DNA of 64,000 nt from Parasphingorhabdus flavimaris. GTDB lineage: Bacteria; Pseudomonadota; Alphaproteobacteria; Sphingomonadales; Sphingomonadaceae. The position numbers and the translations under genes were made by a program. Each line of letters begins with the position of its first letter. Position 1 is the first letter of the stretch. The stretch is taken from NCBI RefSeq assembly GCF_013371215.1, contig NZ_JABWMH010000002.1:806001-870000 (forward strand), written 5' to 3'. Of the stretch, positions 55,221 to 64,000 are shown piece by piece. Below the pieces are notes generated by a model, which searched no databases, was not told the origin of the DNA, and saw only the letters and a list, made by a program, of their open reading frames with translations.

Positions 55221-55259
55221 TGTGTAAGGTTTTGTGTAAGTGTGTAAGACATGTGTAAG
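55221..55259 (+). repeat. Four direct repeats of TGTGTAAG beside the tRNA fragment
   Basis: TGTGTAAG occurs at 55221, 55233, 55241 and 55252 in the same direction, with starts 12, 8 and 11 bases apart. Short phased repeats next to an att core are typical of integrase arm-binding sites. No integrase gene was found nearby. Confidence 0.7.
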
Positions 55260-55688
55260 GGAATCCCACTAAAAGTGGGACGCGCCTGAGATGGACAGAG
55301 CGTCCTTTGCAGTCCCCTGTTCCACTATTTGAAAGAACGTTGATGTATCGCGATGACGGCGTTTGGGTTTGGCTGATCGTTGCGCCAAAAGCCGACTGAC
55401 GGCTTTTAGACGATCTCTACCAATCAACCGTTGGCGAATGACCGAAACTGGGGTGGATAGTTGCCATAGCCTATCATTGGCGTCGCGGAGCTTTTGGCGC
55501 CGTCTGGAAGATCACAGAACAATGCTGGATGCTACCTCCACTTCGCTCATTCGTCACTGAGGCGAGAACTAGATTCTGCCTGAACTACAGCTACAAATTC
55601 GTGCCATTGGTGCTGACGTAGGGCAGGCGAAAACGCCGAACAGAATTTAGGCAAACGGAAGCCGGCCCTGAGCGCAATTCTTGACCGC
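55260..55688. other. Gene-poor stretch at the putative island edge
   Basis: About 430 bases with no supported coding frame. The DNA looks like a mix of fragments; a short hairpin-like block (CCCACTAAAAGTGGG at 55267-55281) is present. No integrase remnant could be recognised in any frame. Confidence 0.4.
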
Positions 55689-56102
55689 TCAGCGAGCCTT
55701 TGCTGGTCCAGCAGATTTCGAACGTACCAAAACACCCAACCCGCCAATAATGGCGATCGGTACCCAAGCGTAAGGCGCTGGCGTGGTCCAGAGTGCTGGA
55801 TCTCCGAACATGGCCAAGCCAATCCCGAGAACCGCAAAGGCTGCGCTCATAGCGGATGCGATTATCGCGTGCGCAACATGCTCGGGGCGGCGCGCGGCGA
55901 GGATGAACATGACCATCATAGCCAGGACAGCGACTGTCCCGACATGCCAGATGAAGTTGTGCATCCACACAACATTCGGGGGAAGGCCAGAGGTCTCAAG
56001 CGGTCCCAGCATCACAGGAGCCCCAAGCAATTCGTGTCCGACCGCGCCCAGCAGCGAAAGCGCGGCGGCGAGCAGGTAAAAAGTTCGCGACATCCTGGTC
56101 AT
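55689..56102 (-). CDS. Small polytopic membrane protein of unknown function
   Basis: A 137-residue protein with about four hydrophobic segments (FYLLAAALSLLGAVGHEL, IWHVGTVAVLAMMVMFILAA, AIIASAMSAAFAVLGIGLAM and PIAIIGGLGVLV). Start at 56102 has AAGGA upstream. It overlies no family I recognise. It lies just downstream of, and probably co-transcribed with, the alpha/beta hydrolase. Confidence 0.72.
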   Translation of the reverse strand: MTRMSRTFYLLAAALSLLGAVGHELLGAPVMLGPLETSGLPPNVVWMHNFIWHVGTVAVLAMMVMFILAARRPEHVAHAIIASAMSAAFAVLGIGLAMFGDPALWTTPAPYAWVPIAIIGGLGVLVRSKSAGPAKAR

Positions 56103-56112
56103 TCTGTTTCCT

Positions 56113-56973
56113 TCAAGCCTGCTTTGCAGAATTAGCGGTTGCCTCAACCTCTTCGATAAAATTCAAGACCTTTTCGAGGTAATCCGACGGGTTGTCTTCC
56201 CACGCATAATGCGCTGCACCGGGGATGAGAGCAAACCGGCTGTTCGGCAGCAGATCGGCCAGCCGCTGCGAATTGGAGACGGACACAAACGTATCGAACT
56301 CACCATGGAGGACTTGTACCGGGGCCTCAATCGTGGCGACATCGCGCTCAAGCGCAGGCGTTTCCTGAGGGTAGCTGCCCAGAAACCCAACCTGCCCGCG
56401 CAATTTGGCAAAGCGTGTGGAACCCGCAAGATAGTCCGCTTTTGCCTCCCGCGACGGTTTGCTTAGACGATACCCGATGCTGTTTGCGGCGGCGCAATAG
56501 ATGCGTCCGCCAATTGGGCCGCCGGCAGAGAGAGTCGCCCACTGCGCCAGGCGCGAATAGACTAACGTGCGAAACAAGAACGAACCCTCCACCTTGCCAA
56601 CCACGCCAGCATCGCCCACCGTCGCAGACCTTATCCAGCCCGGGTTATCCGCCATAAACCGCATCAAGGTCGGCGTGCCCATATCGGGCGCAACCGCATG
56701 CGGGTGTGATAGCTCGAAATGATCGAGGATCTGGCCCAGAAACGCCGCTTGCTCGCTCACGGTCGTCACATGTCGCGCGGGGTCGGAGCCGCCATGGTTG
56801 GGCAGGTCCACCGCCACAACGTCAAAACTCTGCGTAAGCCGGTCCCACCAGTTGCGGTAGGTCAGAACGCTCATCGGTTGCGGCGAGGTCAGCAAAAGTT
56901 GCGGCTTACCTTCACTTCGGCTGGCCGCGTAGCGGATGGTAATGTCGCCAATCTTGGTTGTCGCAAATTTCAT
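56113..56973 (-). CDS. Alpha/beta hydrolase with Asp nucleophile (epoxide hydrolase / dehalogenase-like)
   Basis: A 286-residue soluble enzyme. The nucleophile elbow reads HAVAPDMGTPT, with Asp97 where Ser is usual, as in epoxide hydrolases and haloalkane dehalogenases. The acid is likely the Asp in LHGEFDTFVS and the base the His in PGAAHYAWEDNP. The usual HGxP oxyanion motif is replaced by SPQP. Followed by the small membrane protein; divergent from the AraC regulator, which may control it. Substrate unknown. Confidence 0.85.
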   Translation of the reverse strand: MKFATTKIGDITIRYAASRSEGKPQLLLTSPQPMSVLTYRNWWDRLTQSFDVVAVDLPNHGGSDPARHVTTVSEQAAFLGQILDHFELSHPHAVAPDMGTPTLMRFMADNPGWIRSATVGDAGVVGKVEGSFLFRTLVYSRLAQWATLSAGGPIGGRIYCAAANSIGYRLSKPSREAKADYLAGSTRFAKLRGQVGFLGSYPQETPALERDVATIEAPVQVLHGEFDTFVSVSNSQRLADLLPNSRFALIPGAAHYAWEDNPSDYLEKVLNFIEEVEATANSAKQA

Positions 56974-57150
56974 TAGTCCTGTTCCTGCATCGCTACGTTG
57001 AAATCAGACTACGCCTGGCCGGGTGCGCAATAAACATGCAGATGCGGTCAAACGCTTGCAGATTGCCTCAATCAACTTGTAGAACTTGCGCTCGTCATGT
57101 CTTTACGAGATTGAAAGCGGACAGGTTCGCGAGTTGATGAAGGGACGATT

Positions 57151-58149
57151 ATGCAGGAAACATATCCGCTCGCGCTAGGGCTGAACGCCTGCCTTATGCT
57201 CGGGGTCGACCCCGCAGAGATGCTACGGCAGGCCGGTCTTGGCGAACTCGATCCCAAGCAGGCCGCGGCTGGGGTGACGGCCGCGCAATATGTGACCGCG
57301 TGGGAAGCGATGGTCCGTCTGGCCGGGCGCGAGGATTTGCCGACTGAGCTGGGCATTGCCATTGCGCGCGGTCCGCTCGTTCCTGTGTTTCTGGCCCTGG
57401 ATTGTGCGCCAGACCTTGAGCAGGGCCTCCGCCGGATCACCCGGTATAAGCGGCTGATCGGCCCAACCCGAATGCACGTTTTCGGCGATGAAGTGGCATT
57501 GACTGTAGAATACGAGAGCAGCGCGCCTGAACTGGAGCTGCCTGCCTCCATGTCGGCGCTTTATCTTGCATTTGTTGTCGAAAAAGCGCGGCTGATGACT
57601 GCGCGAACCGTGGTCCCGGAAGCGGCCACGCTCAAGGCTCCCGAAGGAGTGCGCCGTATACTTGCCCGGCATCTCGGCGTGATACCAAAATACGGTGAAA
57701 AGGCGGTGCTGAGCTTTTCGCGTGCCGATGCAACCGCGCCATTCCTGTCCGAGGCTCAAGGGCTGTGGCAGGCGATGGAACAGGATCTGGAGCGCCAACT
57801 CGCCGCCCAGGCCCGCACAAGCGACATGACCTCGAAGGTCGTCAGCGCGCTCGTTGCGCATCTCCCCTTGGGACACGCCGACGTGGTCACGGTGTGCGCA
57901 GAACTGGGAGTCAGTCGCAGCACGCTCCAGCGGCGTCTTAACGACGAAGCGACGACGTTCCAGAAGGTCCTCGATACGACCCGCAAAGACCTTGCACTGC
58001 GATACTTGACCAAGAGCACGCTCGCGAACGAAGAAATCTCCTACTTGCTGGCTTACAGCGATCCCAACAGCTTCTTCAGAAGCTTTCGCCGTTGGACCGG
58101 ATCGTCGCCGAGCGAAGTCAGAAAACCGCCGGGCGAGGTCGCCCAATAG
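57151..58149 (+). CDS. AraC family transcriptional regulator (arabinose-binding-domain type)
   Basis: A 332-residue regulator. The N-terminal effector domain (about 15-190) is of the OruR/GliR/ArgR-like AraC subtype; the C-terminal HTH domain has VSRSTLQRRLNDEATTFQKV and LAYSDPNSFFRSFRRWTGSS. Divergent from the alpha/beta hydrolase, with 177 bases between, so it likely controls it. The DNA is noticeably richer in GC than the RND genes that follow. Confidence 0.92.
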   Translation: MQETYPLALGLNACLMLGVDPAEMLRQAGLGELDPKQAAAGVTAAQYVTAWEAMVRLAGREDLPTELGIAIARGPLVPVFLALDCAPDLEQGLRRITRYKRLIGPTRMHVFGDEVALTVEYESSAPELELPASMSALYLAFVVEKARLMTARTVVPEAATLKAPEGVRRILARHLGVIPKYGEKAVLSFSRADATAPFLSEAQGLWQAMEQDLERQLAAQARTSDMTSKVVSALVAHLPLGHADVVTVCAELGVSRSTLQRRLNDEATTFQKVLDTTRKDLALRYLTKSTLANEEISYLLAYSDPNSFFRSFRRWTGSSPSEVRKPPGEVAQ

Positions 58150-58610
58150 TGAGGATGGTGAGGTAAGCCGTATTTGCACGAACAATCGCCGCAAATGCAA
58201 AAGGCGACTATGTCTGGATGGCGGACTTCGCCTAGTCGAACATTTAGAAAATACAGCGAAAGTCTGCAAATGGGTCGGAAGCCGAATGGCAGCTTTCCGC
58301 CGTTTGACAACTGGAACCGGACAGTCAGCATACGGCCCAACAGCTTTCATACAGATATGATTTAATGAATGACTGCTATCCACCCTGTTTACGACATGCC
58401 ATCAAAAAACAGCAAAATAAAGCGGCCTGTCGGCAATCGCCCCAATTCCAGTCATTCCTGAAAGCTCATCGTGATATCCGTTCTGGGCGCGAAAAGCTGA
58501 CATTGAGCAAGCAAGCCCACCTTTAAGTGCAGTCGTTTATTAGAGTGATGCCAACAAATCAGCTTTAAACACATCGGTGTCATACACTTGAGTATCGAGC
58601 GAGCTAACGG
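58150..58610. other. Intergenic region between the AraC gene and the RND operon
   Basis: About 460 bases without a supported gene; frames here are short and lack family features. No terminator or repeat was identified by eye. Confidence 0.4.
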
Positions 58611-61600
58611 TTACGGCTCCATCACCCGATCACGACGCCTAAACAAGGGCTCGCTAGCCAGTCCAAAGAAGACGGCGTAGATGGCCGGGACAACGAACAG
58701 GGTCAGCACCGTTCCGACAATGGTGCCGCCAATTAGAACCATGGCTAGCGGCCCCCAGAAGCTGGAAATAGTCAATGGCCCAAAGGCAAGAACGGCGGCG
58801 AGCGCAGTCAGCAATACCGGGCGTGAGCGTCTTACCGTTGCTTCAATGACCGCTTCACTTTCCGACAGTCCGCGCTCTTTTTCTATTCCAATCTGATCAA
58901 CAAGAATAAGCGTGTTGCGCATCAATATGCCAGCGAGACCGATCAGGCCCAAAATTGCGTTAAATCCAAACGGCGCTCCAGTCACCACAAGGGCAATGAC
59001 TGCTCCGATCAGCCCAAGCGGTGCAGTGATAAATGTCAATGCCATAAGCTTGAACGATCGCACTTGGAGTATGATGATAACCAGCATAACCAGAATCATG
59101 ATCGGGAATATCGGTGCGAGCGCGGCACCAGCTTTGGCACTCTGCTCTATGCCGCCACCGGTTTCGATTTTATAGCCAGCTGGAAGCGATTTCTTGATTT
59201 CGTTCAGGTCAGGGAGAATCGCTGCTGACACATCGGGTGGCTGCAAGCCGGGATTAATATCGGCCCGTACGGAAAATGTCGGTTCGCGGTCTCGCGTGAT
59301 GATCAGCGGTTCTTCATATTCAATCTCGATCGTTGCTACTTGACCAACGGTTACTGGATTGCCGCTTGCATTGCGGATTGTCAGGCCAGCGAGCTGCGAC
59401 GGATCCCGTCTCGCGCTCTCGGTCGCGCGGATTACAACATTGCTGGTTTTGTCTCCGCGCCTAATCTGGGTAACGGGTACACCTGAGACCAGGGCTGCAA
59501 CTTGCCGGCTGACATCAGCGGGTGTGAGGCCCAGCAACCGCAAACGATCTTGGTCGAAATTCAGTCGCATGATGGGGGCTGTGTTTCCCCAATCGAGATG
59601 AACATCATGTGTTTGCGGGCTGGCCGCGACAATCGCACGGACCTCATCGGCATATTTCTTGGTAAGATCGATATCCGGCCCGCTGACGCGAAACACTACG
59701 GGATAGGGTACCGGCGGTCCGAATAGCAGCTGGGTGACACGCACGCGAGCCGCCGGAAAACGACCATTTATCACGGCTTTTTCAATAATTCTCTTCAGGC
59801 CATCACGCGCGTCGACATCTTCTGTTTGGATAACCAGCTTGCCGAAAGATGGATCCGGAGATTCAGGGTTCAATGATAGGAAGAACCGTGGCGCGCCAGC
59901 ACCAGTAAAACTCTCGACCCGCTCTACTCCAGGTTGCTTTTGAATAAATTTTGTTATGTCTTCGACGTTCGTTTCGGTGACATTAAAGCTCGTGCCCTTG
60001 GGCATCGATACTTCGACCAGTACCTCGGTCCGGTCAGAGCTTGGAAAAAATTGTTTGGGGATAACCACCGCGAGCAGCACCCCGGCGATCAACATCGCAG
60101 CAACTGTTACCGCGCTAATTAGCGGCGCTCGCCTAACACTGGCGGTTACCCACTCGCGCAGACGCTCGTAACGAGGTGTCGAATAAATTGCATCATGCCC
60201 GCCTTCGACCTTGGGGATATCGGGCAGCATTTTGACGCCGAGATAGGGCGTGAAATAAACTGCAACCACCCAGCTGGCTAGAAGAGCGAACGCTACGATC
60301 CAGAAAATATTGCCGGCATATTCACCAGCGGAGGACTGAGCAAAGCCGACTGGGAGAAATCCGGCAATTGTCACCAGAGTTCCACTGAGCATCGGTGCTG
60401 CAGTTGCATGCCAGGCAAAGGTGGCCGATTTTATGCGATCCATACCTTCCGACATTTTGACGACCATCATTTCAATGGCGATGATGGCGTCATCAACCAG
60501 CAAACCCAGCGACAGGATCAGAGCACCGAGCGTGATCCGGTCAAAATCCCGGCCGGTCACGAGCATGATCACAAATACGACGGCCAGCGTTAGCGGCACA
60601 GCGCAGGCCACGACCACGCCGACACGCCACCCTAAGGTCAGTAGACTGATTGCCATGATAACTGCGAGGGCAATGGCAAATTTCACCATGAACTCGCCAT
60701 AAGCAGATTGGATATTTTTCGCCTGGTCGGCAATCTGTGTCAGCTCCAGACCGAGCGGCAGATTCGCTTTAATTTCCTCGGCCTCGTTTTTGAGCGTTTC
60801 ACCCAGATCCAGTCCGTTAAAGCGGGGCTCCATAACAATTCCGACCAGAACAGCCGGCTTGCCTTCATGGCGAACGGCATAGGATGGCGGATCAGCATAG
60901 CCATAACGAAGCTCGGCAATATCGCCGATGGTAATCGTTCTGCCATTTGCAGAAACCGGTACCCGTCGAAGTGCATCCAGCTCGTCTGGAACGCCCGATC
61001 CACGAACTACTATAGTGGGCCCTGATGTCTGGAAGCTGCCGACTGGGACAACGTCATTCTGCTGTGCCAGACTATCTATTACTGCCTGCAGGGATATACC
61101 TAATGTTGCAATCCGCTCTGGCGCGATATCGACAAAGATATTTTGGGGTTCTTCGCCGATGATAACTGCCTTTTGTACACCGGGAAGTCCGAGCATTCGG
61201 CTGCGAATGCGTTCGGCTTCGATGACCAGATTGCGATTGACTACGTCTTTGCCGGTGATCGCAAATAACGCAAAATAGACATCGGAAAATTCATCATTGA
61301 AGAAAGGACCGATAACGCCATTCGGTAAGTTAGCGGCCTCATCAGAAAGTTTCTTTCGCGTCTGATACCATTGTTCCTGCACCTGTCCGGGTGGAGTGAT
61401 GTCACGCAGTTCGAGCTGTAGTGTCAGAAAGCCGGGGCGTATCGTTGCCGTAACATGATCAAACCAACGCAGCTCCTGCATCCGCTTTTCAAGAGGATCC
61501 GCGACCAGTTCCTGCATCTCCTTGGTGGTTGCTCCCGGCCAGGCCACAGAGACCGCCATAGCTTTCACCGTAAAGCTGGGATCTTCAGCGCGGCCAAGCT

Positions 61601-61703
61601 TGAGAAACGCAAATATGCCAGCGGAGACAATCGCAATGATCAGGAATAGAGTGATCGCTCGTTCACGTACACCGATAGCAGAGAGGTTGAAACGGTCTTC
61701 CAC
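58611..61703 (-). CDS. RND efflux transporter permease (HAE1 family)
   Basis: A 1030-residue inner-membrane proton antiporter with 12 expected membrane segments and two large periplasmic loops. The proton-relay pair is present in LGLLVDDAIIAIEMM, the counterpart of the AcrB Asp pair; the first helix is ALTLFLIIAI-like ITLFLIIAIVSAGIFAFLKL. The start is GTG at 61703, overlapping the adaptor stop by one base. It probably exports hydrophobic drugs or solvents with the adaptor and the outer channel at 63612. Confidence 0.94.
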   Translation of the reverse strand: MEDRFNLSAIGVRERAITLFLIIAIVSAGIFAFLKLGRAEDPSFTVKAMAVSVAWPGATTKEMQELVADPLEKRMQELRWFDHVTATIRPGFLTLQLELRDITPPGQVQEQWYQTRKKLSDEAANLPNGVIGPFFNDEFSDVYFALFAITGKDVVNRNLVIEAERIRSRMLGLPGVQKAVIIGEEPQNIFVDIAPERIATLGISLQAVIDSLAQQNDVVPVGSFQTSGPTIVVRGSGVPDELDALRRVPVSANGRTITIGDIAELRYGYADPPSYAVRHEGKPAVLVGIVMEPRFNGLDLGETLKNEAEEIKANLPLGLELTQIADQAKNIQSAYGEFMVKFAIALAVIMAISLLTLGWRVGVVVACAVPLTLAVVFVIMLVTGRDFDRITLGALILSLGLLVDDAIIAIEMMVVKMSEGMDRIKSATFAWHATAAPMLSGTLVTIAGFLPVGFAQSSAGEYAGNIFWIVAFALLASWVVAVYFTPYLGVKMLPDIPKVEGGHDAIYSTPRYERLREWVTASVRRAPLISAVTVAAMLIAGVLLAVVIPKQFFPSSDRTEVLVEVSMPKGTSFNVTETNVEDITKFIQKQPGVERVESFTGAGAPRFFLSLNPESPDPSFGKLVIQTEDVDARDGLKRIIEKAVINGRFPAARVRVTQLLFGPPVPYPVVFRVSGPDIDLTKKYADEVRAIVAASPQTHDVHLDWGNTAPIMRLNFDQDRLRLLGLTPADVSRQVAALVSGVPVTQIRRGDKTSNVVIRATESARRDPSQLAGLTIRNASGNPVTVGQVATIEIEYEEPLIITRDREPTFSVRADINPGLQPPDVSAAILPDLNEIKKSLPAGYKIETGGGIEQSAKAGAALAPIFPIMILVMLVIIILQVRSFKLMALTFITAPLGLIGAVIALVVTGAPFGFNAILGLIGLAGILMRNTLILVDQIGIEKERGLSESEAVIEATVRRSRPVLLTALAAVLAFGPLTISSFWGPLAMVLIGGTIVGTVLTLFVVPAIYAVFFGLASEPLFRRRDRVMEP

Positions 61704-62824
61704 TAGCGAGCGGCGACTTTGTCCGTAGTCTTGCGACGCGGCTTAGCAGCAACCCTGACCGCCTGACCCGATTGCAAAAGATGTGCGCCCATGGACACGA
61801 TACGTTCGCCCTTGCGCAGCCCGCTGACTGCTGCATTTTCGCCATCAAGGAACGTTATGCTGACTTTTCTCCAAACAACTTTGCCATCCTTTTTGATAAT
61901 CCAAACACCCGGACTGTCGTCTCGCTCAGCTACGGCGCTAATCGGAACATTATGGACTTTTTCGTTCGAAGTTCCGGAAAATTGCAGCGTGACCGTTGCC
62001 CCAAGTGACGGCTGAGCATCGATGATCCGGTACCGGGCTTGATATGTTCTGGTTGCCGGATCGGCAGCAGCCGATAATTCTCTCAGAGCAACCGAAAATT
62101 CACCGCCGCCATAAAGAGAACCGGTAGCATTGGCCGGAAGTTTGTCGCGATTTTGTTCCGGAATATCGACAATAACCTCACGCGGCCCGGATTGAGCAAA
62201 GCGAACGACGGGCGACCCAGCAGCAACCACCTGTCCACGATCCGCCAGGACATCAGTAATTATTCCTGAAGCAGGTGCATAGAGATTTGCATAGCCGCGT
62301 CTGTTGCCTTGTAAGCGGGCGTTCGATCTTGCCGCAGATGCATCCGCTTGCGCTGCTCTCAGCCGCGCCTGTGCCGCGAGATTGCCCTCGACAGCTGCAT
62401 CATAGTCCCGCTGGGCAATGGCACCAGCTTCTGCGAGGCCGCGTAGCCGAATCTCATCGGCGGCAGCTCGCTGGGCGGTCGCGCGCGCGGCGTCCACCGA
62501 TCGGCTAGCCGCTGTTGCCTGAGACTGAGATGCCTGCATCGTGGCGCTAAGGTCAGCAGCATCAATGCGTGCAATCAACTGGCCGGATTTAACTCGTTCA
62601 CCGTTCTCGACACGGCGTTCGATAATTCGACCGCCCTCGCGAAATGACAAAACCGATTCGACTCGCGCTGCAACTGTCCCTGTCAGCACATTTCCCGCTG
62701 TATCACCATTTGCGCCGGTGACATTGAAAGCCCGAACCAAAGGAGCAGTTTCTGTTGTCGTTTCGCCTCCCGAACAGGAAACCAAAAAGGACATAAAGAG
62801 GGGGAGAAAAAATATCTTGTGCAC
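61703..62824 (-). CDS. RND efflux periplasmic adaptor lipoprotein
   Basis: A 373-residue membrane-fusion protein with a lipoprotein signal (MHKIFFLPLFMSFLVSCSGG, lipid Cys17). Lipoyl halves flank a helical hairpin: FREGGRIIERRVENGERVKS and LYAPASGIITDVLADRGQVV. Beta-barrel and membrane-proximal domains follow, ending in a basic tail. Positioned between tetR and the RND permease on one minus-strand transcript. Typical AcrA/MexA-like partner. Confidence 0.93.
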   Translation of the reverse strand: MHKIFFLPLFMSFLVSCSGGETTTETAPLVRAFNVTGANGDTAGNVLTGTVAARVESVLSFREGGRIIERRVENGERVKSGQLIARIDAADLSATMQASQSQATAASRSVDAARATAQRAAADEIRLRGLAEAGAIAQRDYDAAVEGNLAAQARLRAAQADASAARSNARLQGNRRGYANLYAPASGIITDVLADRGQVVAAGSPVVRFAQSGPREVIVDIPEQNRDKLPANATGSLYGGGEFSVALRELSAAADPATRTYQARYRIIDAQPSLGATVTLQFSGTSNEKVHNVPISAVAERDDSPGVWIIKKDGKVVWRKVSITFLDGENAAVSGLRKGERIVSMGAHLLQSGQAVRVAAKPRRKTTDKVAAR

Positions 62825-62876
62825 GATCGGTCCTCGCTGTGAACCTTATCGGACTTAATCGGAGGTTACGTTTCAG

Positions 62877-63518
62877 TCAATCTGTAACTTCGATAGTTTT
62901 TCTGGCGGTAAGTGCGCGTAAGCAAAATCGGGCGATCAATTGCGCCTGATTTTCTAGGTCCATATCCATGGATTGCTCGAGTAGTCGAGGATCTGCATAT
63001 GGACGAAGCGCCCAGAATACCGCTTCGACGACTTCTTCAAATTCAAGGTCAGGGTCAAATTCTCCAGAATCCATGCCGTCCCGGACGATATACTCCACAA
63101 CGTCCTTGATTCTTTTCTTGTGCGCGGCAATCGAGGGCCAATCTTGCGTGATGCTTCTGGCAACTAGGTTGAGGAGTTTTCGATCAGCGAAAAACATACC
63201 CATACTCTCTTTGAGGGTCACTCGAAAAAGATCTCTAATTCTCTGGGATGCTAACGTCTTTGAACGTGCTACTGCCCATATCGCATCGGTGATTTCTTCA
63301 AGCGCTCGTCCGCAAACCGCGGACCCTATGGCATCTTTTGATTGGAAAAATTTATAGAGATATGTCGGCGCAACTTCCAGTTCTGCAGCTATCTTTGCAA
63401 CGCTCGTCTCAGCAAAACCCTCATTGCGAAACATGGTGTGCGCCAAGGCGACTATCCGTTCACGCATGACGTGCTCGGCGGGACCCCGCTGGCCAGGCAT
63501 GTGTTGTAATTCAGACAT
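62877..63518 (-). CDS. TetR family repressor of the RND system
   Basis: A 213-residue regulator with an N-terminal TetR helix-turn-helix (MRERIVALAHTMFRNEGFAE, then VAKIAAELEVAPTYLYKFF) and a variable ligand-binding C-terminus with CGRALEEITDAIW and FALR-like AVFWALRPYADPRLLEQ. An ATG at 63527 is three codons earlier. It sits upstream of the adaptor and permease genes and is divergent from the outer-membrane channel. A near-palindrome at 63532-63543, 14 bases from its start, is its likely operator. Confidence 0.92.
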   Translation of the reverse strand: MSELQHMPGQRGPAEHVMRERIVALAHTMFRNEGFAETSVAKIAAELEVAPTYLYKFFQSKDAIGSAVCGRALEEITDAIWAVARSKTLASQRIRDLFRVTLKESMGMFFADRKLLNLVARSITQDWPSIAAHKKRIKDVVEYIVRDGMDSGEFDPDLEFEEVVEAVFWALRPYADPRLLEQSMDMDLENQAQLIARFCLRALTARKTIEVTD

Positions 63519-63531
63519 GATCCGCACTTTA

Positions 63532-63543
63532 GTTCGTACAAAC
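63532..63543. promoter_or_regulatory. Candidate TetR operator GTTCGTACAAAC
   Basis: GTTCGTACAAAC is a 12-base near-perfect palindrome (GTTYGTACRAAC form) in the 93-base space between tetR (minus) and the outer-membrane channel gene (plus). Position in a divergent promoter suggests control of both transcripts. The site is seen; binding is inferred. Confidence 0.5.
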
Positions 63544-63611
63544 CAGAAGGCAAGAGTATTGCAATCCGGTAACGAATTGTCTATTTCGTCACCAAGGAGT
63601 GTTAAACCTTC

Positions 63612-64000
63612 ATGATCCCATATTCACTATCACTGATTCTTGCATCGTCGGCGGCTAGCATCACGCCGGCCGACTTGCCCGTGGTGCCGATTGCATCCGA
63701 ATTTACAAATTTGGAAAGCAGACGACCAGTGGCCGCACCAGAGTCGCGCTGGTGGCAGTCTTTCAACGATCCATATCTCAATACTTTGATTGAGCAGGCT
63801 TTGCAGCAATCATTTGATATTGCAGAGGCCGCAGCGCGTCTTGATCGAGCGAGGGCTGGCATCAGATTCGCCGCCGGAGCGAAATTACCTGCGATTGCAG
63901 CATCTGCCGATGCCGCCGCCGTTCGCCTGTCAAAGGAAGATCCGGAATTCCAGTCGGTGAGCAATTTGCCGGGGTTTGAACGCAATGTTGATCGCTATTC
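63612..64000 (+). CDS. RND outer-membrane channel, NodT/TolC family (3' truncated by window edge)
   Basis: The first 129 residues of an outer-membrane efflux protein; the frame stays open to the window end. Motifs of the family are clear: SRWWQSFNDPYLNTLIEQAL and DIAEAAARLDRARAGIRFAA. The start MIPYSLSLILASSAASITPA looks like a signal peptide without a lipobox Cys. AAGGAG at 63594-63599 lies 12 bases before the ATG, a little far. Divergent from tetR, it completes a tripartite RND system. Confidence 0.9.
   Translation, partial: MIPYSLSLILASSAASITPADLPVVPIASEFTNLESRRPVAAPESRWWQSFNDPYLNTLIEQALQQSFDIAEAAARLDRARAGIRFAAGAKLPAIAASADAAAVRLSKEDPEFQSVSNLPGFERNVDRY

Noticed and set aside
54929-55252. 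Minus-strand frame through the tRNA-Leu fragment
   Set aside because: It passes through the tRNA remnant and direct repeats, and has no similarity to an integrase or any family I know.
55221-55259. TGTGTAAG cluster considered as a CRISPR or minisatellite
   Set aside because: Units are only 8 bases with spacers of 0-4 bases, so it cannot be CRISPR; placement beside a tRNA fragment favours integrase sites.
57223-58383. 386-residue minus-strand frame opposite the AraC gene
   Set aside because: High-GC antisense shadow; no motifs and the AraC regulator is clear.

Overview
This window reads as chromosomal DNA of an alphaproteobacterium, most likely a member of the Sphingomonadales (a Sphingorhabdus/Sphingopyxis-like lineage; the exact genus is inference). 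The grounds are a MucR/Ros-type zinc-finger regulator, a Fur protein without the CxxC pairs, a DUF2794 protein, large TonB receptors in tandem, and the order fur-plsC-miaB-phoH-ybeY-corC. Genes are packed tightly, often with ATGA or TGATG overlaps. No CRISPR array, rRNA or intact insertion sequence was seen.

Layout: 1-3000 is the 3' part of the phosphate-uptake operon (pstA, cut by the window edge, then pstB, phoU, phoB). 3000-8100 holds cysE with a DUF2794 gene, oxyR facing away from cysE, pgsA-moaD-moaE and an LplT-like transporter. 8400-14400 holds a tiny exported/membrane protein, hslVU, a thioredoxin-fold lipoprotein and an M16 protease. 14500-22600 is a housekeeping run: nfuA, a RutE-like reductase, tsaB, rimI, mucR, fur, plsC, miaB, phoH, ybeY, corC. 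22600-30500 carries a MOSC protein, a GT4 glycosyltransferase, rarA, a NylB-like serine hydrolase, a quinone oxidoreductase, a TM-helix channel protein and a DUF429-like protein, then tRNA-Thr(TGT). 30900-36700 has two TonB-dependent receptors with near-identical terminators.

37134-44998 is the most distinctive region. Four overlapping genes encode a stand-alone receiver, a TPR plus YaiO-type outer-membrane barrel, a membrane-anchored HEAT-repeat protein and a processive-type GT2 synthase. They converge on a 1318-residue MASE1/PAS/HisKA/REC/Hpt hybrid kinase. Together they look like a polysaccharide synthesis and export machine under a phosphorelay that has no DNA-binding output in the locus. 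45511-49845 is a MacAB/DevBCA-like exporter. 50354-54845 is a second cluster of unclear purpose: a dual GGDEF-EAL protein, an exported cupredoxin, a DUF3034 outer-membrane-type protein and a truncated hemoglobin with an apparent signal peptide.

At 55108-55162 lies the 3' half of a tRNA-Leu gene, broken at the anticodon loop and followed by four TGTGTAAG repeats. This is the usual scar of a tyrosine-recombinase integration and may mark the left edge of an island. The DNA to its right is accessory in character: a small membrane protein, an Asp-nucleophile hydrolase, an AraC regulator, and a TetR-controlled RND efflux system whose outer-membrane gene runs off the window end.
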